Translations under genes and position numbers: made by a program
From: an uncultured Thermomonas sp.
Lineage (GTDB): Bacteria; Pseudomonadota; Gammaproteobacteria; Xanthomonadales; Xanthomonadaceae
Direction of reading: 5' to 3'
DNA: 9,702 bases
Assembly: GCA_946480065.1 (NCBI GenBank)
Contig: CAMLJA010000058.1
Location: forward strand, 1 to 9,702
In this document: in pieces, positions 6,647 through 9,702 of the stretch
Layout of the letters: each line of letters begins with the position of its first letter
Numbering within the stretch: the first letter of the stretch is position 1
The notes under the pieces: model-generated
The model's database searches: none
Seen by the model: the letters and a program-made list of their open reading frames with translations, nothing else
What the model was told of the DNA's origin: nothing

Positions 6647-8008
6647 TCATTCCGGGAGCGGCGCCAGCGCGGCCAGCACCGCCGCATCCGCCGCGGCCCA
6701 GTCGACCTCGTCCAGCGTGGCGATCCCCCGGGTCGCGTCCTCCAGGATCGTGCGCTGCACTTCGCTGCGCGCCAGGGCGGTGGCGTAGGGGATGCGCATG
6801 AAGCTGACCATGGCGTAGTGCGGCACGAAGCGGCCGGGGTGGCGCCCCTGCAGCGCCAGCTCCAGTTCGCGCTGCAGCAGGAAGTCGCGGTCGTCGACCT
6901 TGTCGCGCATCTCCACGTAGTTTTCCAGCGCCATCCGCTGGATCGCCTCGGCGTTGGGCCGTCGCTCGGCCTCGAACGCGGCGAAGGCGTCCGCCAGGTC
7001 CGGCGCCTGCTCCAGCCGCTCCGCCAGCGCCACGCAGTCCTCGAACGCGCAGTTCATGCCCTGGCCGTGGAAGGGGACCATGGCGTGGGCGGCATCGCCC
7101 ACCAGCACGGCGCGTCCGTCCAGGTGCCAGCGGTCGAGGTAGAGCGTCCCCAGGTTCCCCACCGGGTTGCGCTCCCAGTCCTCGCGCAGCCGCGGGATCA
7201 GCGGCACCGCGTCCGGGAAGTCGGCGCGGAAGAACGCCTCGGCGTCGTCGGCGTCGTCCACCGTCTCGAACGAGGGGTGCGGGCCGGCGTGCGGCATGAA
7301 CAGGGTAACGGTGAAGGTGCGCTCGTCGTTGGGCAGGGCGATGCACATGTAGTGCCCGCGCGGCCAGATGTGCAGGGCGTTCGGCTCGATCCGGAACCCG
7401 CCGCGGGCGTCGGGCGGGATCTCCAGTTCCTTGTAGCCGTGGTCCAGCCACTCGGTGCGTTCGTGCAGCGCCACGTGCGGGGCCATCTGCCCGCGCAGGG
7501 TCGAGCCCGCCCCGTCGGCGCCGACCAGGGCGCGGAACGGCCGCGCCACGGCCTCGCCGTGGTGGCGGTAGGTGGCGACGCCGGCGTCGAAATCCACCCG
7601 TTCCAGCGGATGGTCGAAGTGCAGGCGCGCGCCGTGCGACTCGGCGATGTCCAGCAGCACGATGTTCAGCTCGCCGCGGTTGATCGACCAGATCACCTCG
7701 GAGTCGTCGCGGCCGTAGCGCTGCAGCCCGGGCGGGCCGTGCAGCGGGTGGACGAAGCGGCCGCGCATCATCACCGCCTGGCGCATCACCGCCTCGTCGG
7801 CCCCGGCCTGGCGCAGCGCGTGCAGGCCGCGCTCGGCCAGCGCCAGGTTGATCGAGCGGCCGCCGGCGTAGCCCTCCACCCGCGGGTCGCCGCGACGCTC
7901 GAACACGTCCACCGACCAGCCGCGCCGGGCCAGCAGGATGGCCAGCAGGGCGCCGGCCAGGCCGCCTCCGACGATCGTGATTTCGCGCGCGTCGCGGTCA
8001 GCGGCCAT
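6647..8008 (-). CDS. kmo: Kynurenine 3-monooxygenase
   Basis: A 453-aa FAD-dependent aromatic hydroxylase that converts L-kynurenine to 3-hydroxykynurenine using NADPH and O2. Landmarks: the dinucleotide-binding GGGLAG at 14-19, ending with acidic E37; RSINLALAERG at 51-61; MRGRFVHPLHG at 81-91, a substrate-side region with conserved arginines; INRGELN at 109-115; the DG motif V-G-A-D-G-A-G-S-T at 162-170; the GD motif V-L-V-G-D-A-A-H at 301-308 followed by PFHGQGMNCAFED at 312-324; LENYVEMRD at 361-369; and HYAMVSFMRIPYATA at 397-411, all in the KMO order. There is no hydrophobic C-terminal anchor like that of the mitochondrial enzyme, so it is likely soluble. The start at 8008 overlaps the kynU end by 11 nt and has AGGAG 7 nt upstream, inside kynU. 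kynU acts on its product. Confidence 0.96.
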   Translation of the reverse strand: MAADRDAREITIVGGGLAGALLAILLARRGWSVDVFERRGDPRVEGYAGGRSINLALAERGLHALRQAGADEAVMRQAVMMRGRFVHPLHGPPGLQRYGRDDSEVIWSINRGELNIVLLDIAESHGARLHFDHPLERVDFDAGVATYRHHGEAVARPFRALVGADGAGSTLRGQMAPHVALHERTEWLDHGYKELEIPPDARGGFRIEPNALHIWPRGHYMCIALPNDERTFTVTLFMPHAGPHPSFETVDDADDAEAFFRADFPDAVPLIPRLREDWERNPVGNLGTLYLDRWHLDGRAVLVGDAAHAMVPFHGQGMNCAFEDCVALAERLEQAPDLADAFAAFEAERRPNAEAIQRMALENYVEMRDKVDDRDFLLQRELELALQGRHPGRFVPHYAMVSFMRIPYATALARSEVQRTILEDATRGIATLDEVDWAAADAAVLAALAPLPE

Positions 8009-9272
8009 CGCGCCACTCCTTGACGGTGCTGGCGAAGCGCAGCACGTCGGCGAAGCTGTTGTACAGCGGAACCGGCGCGATGCGGATCACGTCGGGCTCG
8101 CGCCAGTCGCCCAGCACGCCGCGGGCGGCGAGGAACCCGAACAGGTCGCGCCCGCGCGCGCGGCCACCGGCCACCCGCAGGGACAGCTGGCAGCCGCGCC
8201 GCTCCGGCTCGCGCGGGGTGACCACCTGCAGCACGTCGCCCAGGCCATCGTCGATCAGCCGCTCCAGGTAGCCGGTGAGGCGCTCGGACTTGGCCCGCAG
8301 CGCCGGCAGGGTGGCGCGGTCGTACTGGTCCAGCGACGCCCGCAGCGGCGCCAGCCCGAGGATCGGCGGGTTGGACAGCTGCCAGCCGTCCGCGCCGGGC
8401 GTGGGCGTGAATTCCGGGCCCATGCGGAAGCGCGTGGCTTCGTCGTTGCCCCACCAGCCGGCGAAGCGCGGCCGGCCGGTGCGGGCGTGGCGTTCGTGGA
8501 CGAAGGCTCCGGCCACCGCGCCGGGCCCGGCGTTGAGGTACTTGTAGTGGCACCAGACCGCGAAATCCGCGCCGCTGTCGTGCAGCTGCAGGGGCAGGTT
8601 GCCCACCGCGTGGGCGAGGTCGAAGCCGGCGACGGCGCCCGCGGCGTGGGCGAGCCGGGCGATCGCCCCGAGGTCGAAGGCCTGCCCGGTGCGGTACTGC
8701 ACGCCCGGCCACAGCACCAGCGCCAGCCGGTCGCCGTGGGTGGCGATGGCGCGCTCGATCGCGGCCATCGACACGGTGCCGTCGGCCTCGTCGGGTTCCA
8801 CTTCGATGAGATCGGTCGCCGGGTCGAAGCCGTGGAAGCGCACCTGCGATTCCAGCGCGTAACGGTCCGACGGGAAGCTGCCGGCCTCCAGCAGGATCGC
8901 CGGGCGCGCGCGGGTCGGCCGGTAGAAGCTGACCATGAGCAGGTGCAGGTTCGCGGTCAGCGAGTTCATCGCCACCACTTCCGACGGCTGCGCGCCGACC
9001 AGCCGGGCCAGGCCGTCGCGGACCAGCCCGTGGTAGGTCATCCACTGCGCGTCGCCGCTGAAGTGGCCTTCCACCGCCTCGGTGGCCCACTTGTCCAGCA
9101 CCTGCTCGACGTGTGCGCGCGCGCCCTTCGGCTGCAGCCCTAGCGAGTTGCCGACGAAGTAGGCCTGCGGCGCGCCGGCGTGCAGCGGCAGGTGGAACTC
9201 GTCGCGGAAGCCGCGCAGCGGGTCGGCCGCGTCGAGGGTGAGGGCGTATTCGTCGGTATGCAGGTCGGTCAT
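7998..9272 (-). CDS. kynU: Kynureninase
   Basis: A 424-aa PLP-dependent hydrolase of the aminotransferase fold. It cleaves 3-hydroxykynurenine to 3-hydroxyanthranilate plus alanine, and kynurenine to anthranilate. Family marks are YFVGNSLGLQPKGA (38-51), the NSLTANLH phosphate-binding region (103-110), FPSDRYALESQ (133-143), FDLAHAVGNLPL (217-228) with D218 pairing with the PLP ring nitrogen, and CHYKYLNAGPG (241-251) with K244 as the PLP Schiff-base lysine. RFAGWWGND and the Arg-rich C terminus also fit. I start at ATG 9272 (MTDLHTDEYAL). The frame is open to an ATG at 9341, but those 23 extra residues are encoded by the inverted-repeat element and look unrelated to the family. AAGAG 7 nt upstream is a modest ribosome-binding site. 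The end overlaps kmo. Confidence 0.96.
   Translation of the reverse strand: MTDLHTDEYALTLDAADPLRGFRDEFHLPLHAGAPQAYFVGNSLGLQPKGARAHVEQVLDKWATEAVEGHFSGDAQWMTYHGLVRDGLARLVGAQPSEVVAMNSLTANLHLLMVSFYRPTRARPAILLEAGSFPSDRYALESQVRFHGFDPATDLIEVEPDEADGTVSMAAIERAIATHGDRLALVLWPGVQYRTGQAFDLGAIARLAHAAGAVAGFDLAHAVGNLPLQLHDSGADFAVWCHYKYLNAGPGAVAGAFVHERHARTGRPRFAGWWGNDEATRFRMGPEFTPTPGADGWQLSNPPILGLAPLRASLDQYDRATLPALRAKSERLTGYLERLIDDGLGDVLQVVTPREPERRGCQLSLRVAGGRARGRDLFGFLAARGVLGDWREPDVIRIAPVPLYNSFADVLRFASTVKEWRDGR
8009..8020 (-). promoter_or_regulatory. Strong ribosome-binding site for kmo inside kynU
   Basis: Read on the minus strand, AGGAG followed by 7 nt (TGGCGCG) precedes the kmo ATG at 8008. This is the best Shine-Dalgarno match I saw in the window and lies within the last codons of kynU. 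It fixes the kmo start and, with the 11-nt overlap, supports coupled translation of the two enzymes. Confidence 0.75.
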
Positions 9273-9282
9273 CTTTCTGCTC

Positions 9283-9377
9283 TTGCCGTCATTCCCGCGC
9301 ACGCCGGAATCCAGCTGTTGTTGTCCTGTCGAAAAACACAAGCACTGGATCCCCGCCTACGCGGGAATGACGGGCAA
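9283..9377. repeat. REP/MITE-like inverted-repeat pair inside the kyn operon
   Basis: Two arms in opposite orientation: 9283-9314 and 9345-9377. The reverse complement of the right arm aligns with the left over 32 positions with four mismatches and one inserted C. Both arms share the core GTCATTCCCGCG and end in ATCCAG at the inner edge. Each arm is itself partly palindromic (ATTCCCGCG...GGAAT type). The 30-nt spacer (9315-9344) is distinctly AT-richer than its surroundings and includes a run of five A. The core resembles a dispersed repeat that I recall as common in Xanthomonadaceae and other proteobacteria. The element fills nearly all of the 107-nt gap: it ends 2 nt from the ACMSD stop and lies 10 nt from the kynU ATG. 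In mRNA it could form a stem of about 32 pairs. There is no U-tract, so attenuation or mRNA stabilisation is inference. Confidence 0.85.
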
Positions 9378-9379
9378 AA

Positions 9380-9702
9380 TCACGCGAACCTCGATGCGGG
9401 CAGCCCCAGCCACTCCAGCGCGGTGCCGTGGTAGAGCCGCGCCCGCTGCGCCTCGTCCAGGCCCAGCCGCTCGATGCCTTCTCCCGGCGACTGCTCGCCC
9501 AGCGGGAACGGATAGTCGGTGCCCAGCATCACGCGGTCGCTGCCGCAGGTGTCCAGCAGGTAGCGCAGCGCGGCGTCGTCGGCCACCCAGGAATCGAAGT
9601 ACAGGCGCTTTAGGTACTCGCGTGGATTGCGGAAATTATCGGTGGCCACCAGGTCCGGGCGCATGTTGAAGCCGTGCTCGATGCGGCCGATGGTGTAGGG
9701 GA
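9380..9702 (-). CDS. 2-amino-3-carboxymuconate-6-semialdehyde decarboxylase, C-terminal part
   Basis: Only the last 106 residues or so are in the window; the gene runs off the right edge. ACMSD is a zinc amidohydrolase-fold decarboxylase that turns the ring-opened product of 3-hydroxyanthranilate into 2-aminomuconate semialdehyde, steering it away from quinolinate and NAD. The visible part matches the ACMSD C terminus closely: G-R-I-E-H-G-F-N-M-R-P-D-L near the window edge, then YLKRLYFDSWVADD, then DRVMLGTDYPFPLGE, then the terminal HGTALEWLGLPASRF. The Asp of GTDYPFP corresponds to a metal ligand of the family, and it lies 45 residues from the end, as expected for a ~336-aa enzyme. The GR and RPD arginines fit the substrate-carboxylate contacts. 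Other amidohydrolase-2 proteins share the fold, but the PFPLGE and HGFxMRPD motifs favour ACMSD. It is upstream of kynU on the same strand. Confidence 0.9.
   Translation of the reverse strand, partial: PYTIGRIEHGFNMRPDLVATDNFRNPREYLKRLYFDSWVADDAALRYLLDTCGSDRVMLGTDYPFPLGEQSPGEGIERLGLDEAQRARLYHGTALEWLGLPASRFA

Noticed and set aside
6643..6660. GGTCATTCCGGGAG at the kmo end resembles the GTCATTCCCGCG repeat core
   Set aside because: The likeness covers only about ten bases, has no partner arm nearby, and lies in the coding end of kmo, so it is probably chance.
6643..6687. An upstream in-frame ATG for sbcB (adding 15 residues)
   Set aside because: The extra residues are encoded within kmo and have no counterpart before the conserved FLFYDLETFG of exonuclease I; ATG 6642 sits just after the kmo stop.
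9273..9341. An upstream in-frame ATG for kynU (adding 23 residues)
   Set aside because: The added segment (starting MCFSTGQQQLD) is translated from the inverted-repeat element and does not look like a kynureninase N terminus.

Overview
This window is GC-rich (roughly 70% by eye) chromosomal DNA that reads like a gammaproteobacterium of the Xanthomonadaceae/Lysobacteraceae type. The short NAD kinase and the pairing of kynurenine-pathway genes with sbcB both point that way. The lineage is inferred from remembered protein resemblance; no search was run. There are no RNA genes, CRISPR arrays, transposases or phage genes, and no gene-free stretch exceeds about 110 bases.

Left half, plus strand (1-4586): the last 36 codons of an unidentified gene, then NAD kinase (208-978), a membrane-bound CHASE-PAS-GGDEF-EAL cyclic-di-GMP enzyme (1024-3672), and a cytosolic 5'-nucleotidase of the NT5C1 type (3669-4586). 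The last two genes overlap by ATGA and are probably translationally coupled. The three complete genes all handle nucleotides: NAD to NADP, c-di-GMP turnover, and nucleoside monophosphate hydrolysis.

Right half, minus strand, read right to left (9702-4587): the C-terminal third of aminocarboxymuconate-semialdehyde decarboxylase (ACMSD), kynureninase (kynU), kynurenine 3-monooxygenase (kmo), exodeoxyribonuclease I (sbcB), and a small one-helix DUF2939-type protein. kynU and kmo overlap by 11 nt, kmo and sbcB are 4 nt apart, and sbcB and the DUF2939 gene are 43 nt apart, so this looks like one transcription unit. The metabolic part breaks down tryptophan: 3-hydroxylation of kynurenine, cleavage to 3-hydroxyanthranilate, and (after a ring-opening dioxygenase not in the window) decarboxylation by ACMSD. 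The DNA-repair gene sbcB appears to ride at the 3' end of this catabolic operon.

The only clear non-coding element is a 95-nt pair of inverted repeats (9283-9377) between the ACMSD gene and kynU. It resembles a dispersed REP/MITE-like family and could fold into a long mRNA hairpin inside the operon. The two gene blocks converge with their stop codons directly abutting (TGA then TCA, 4584-4589), so no intergenic space exists there for a terminator. I did not find a convincing new biological system. The most testable ideas are the c-di-GMP enzyme/5'-nucleotidase coupling and the intra-operon repeat.
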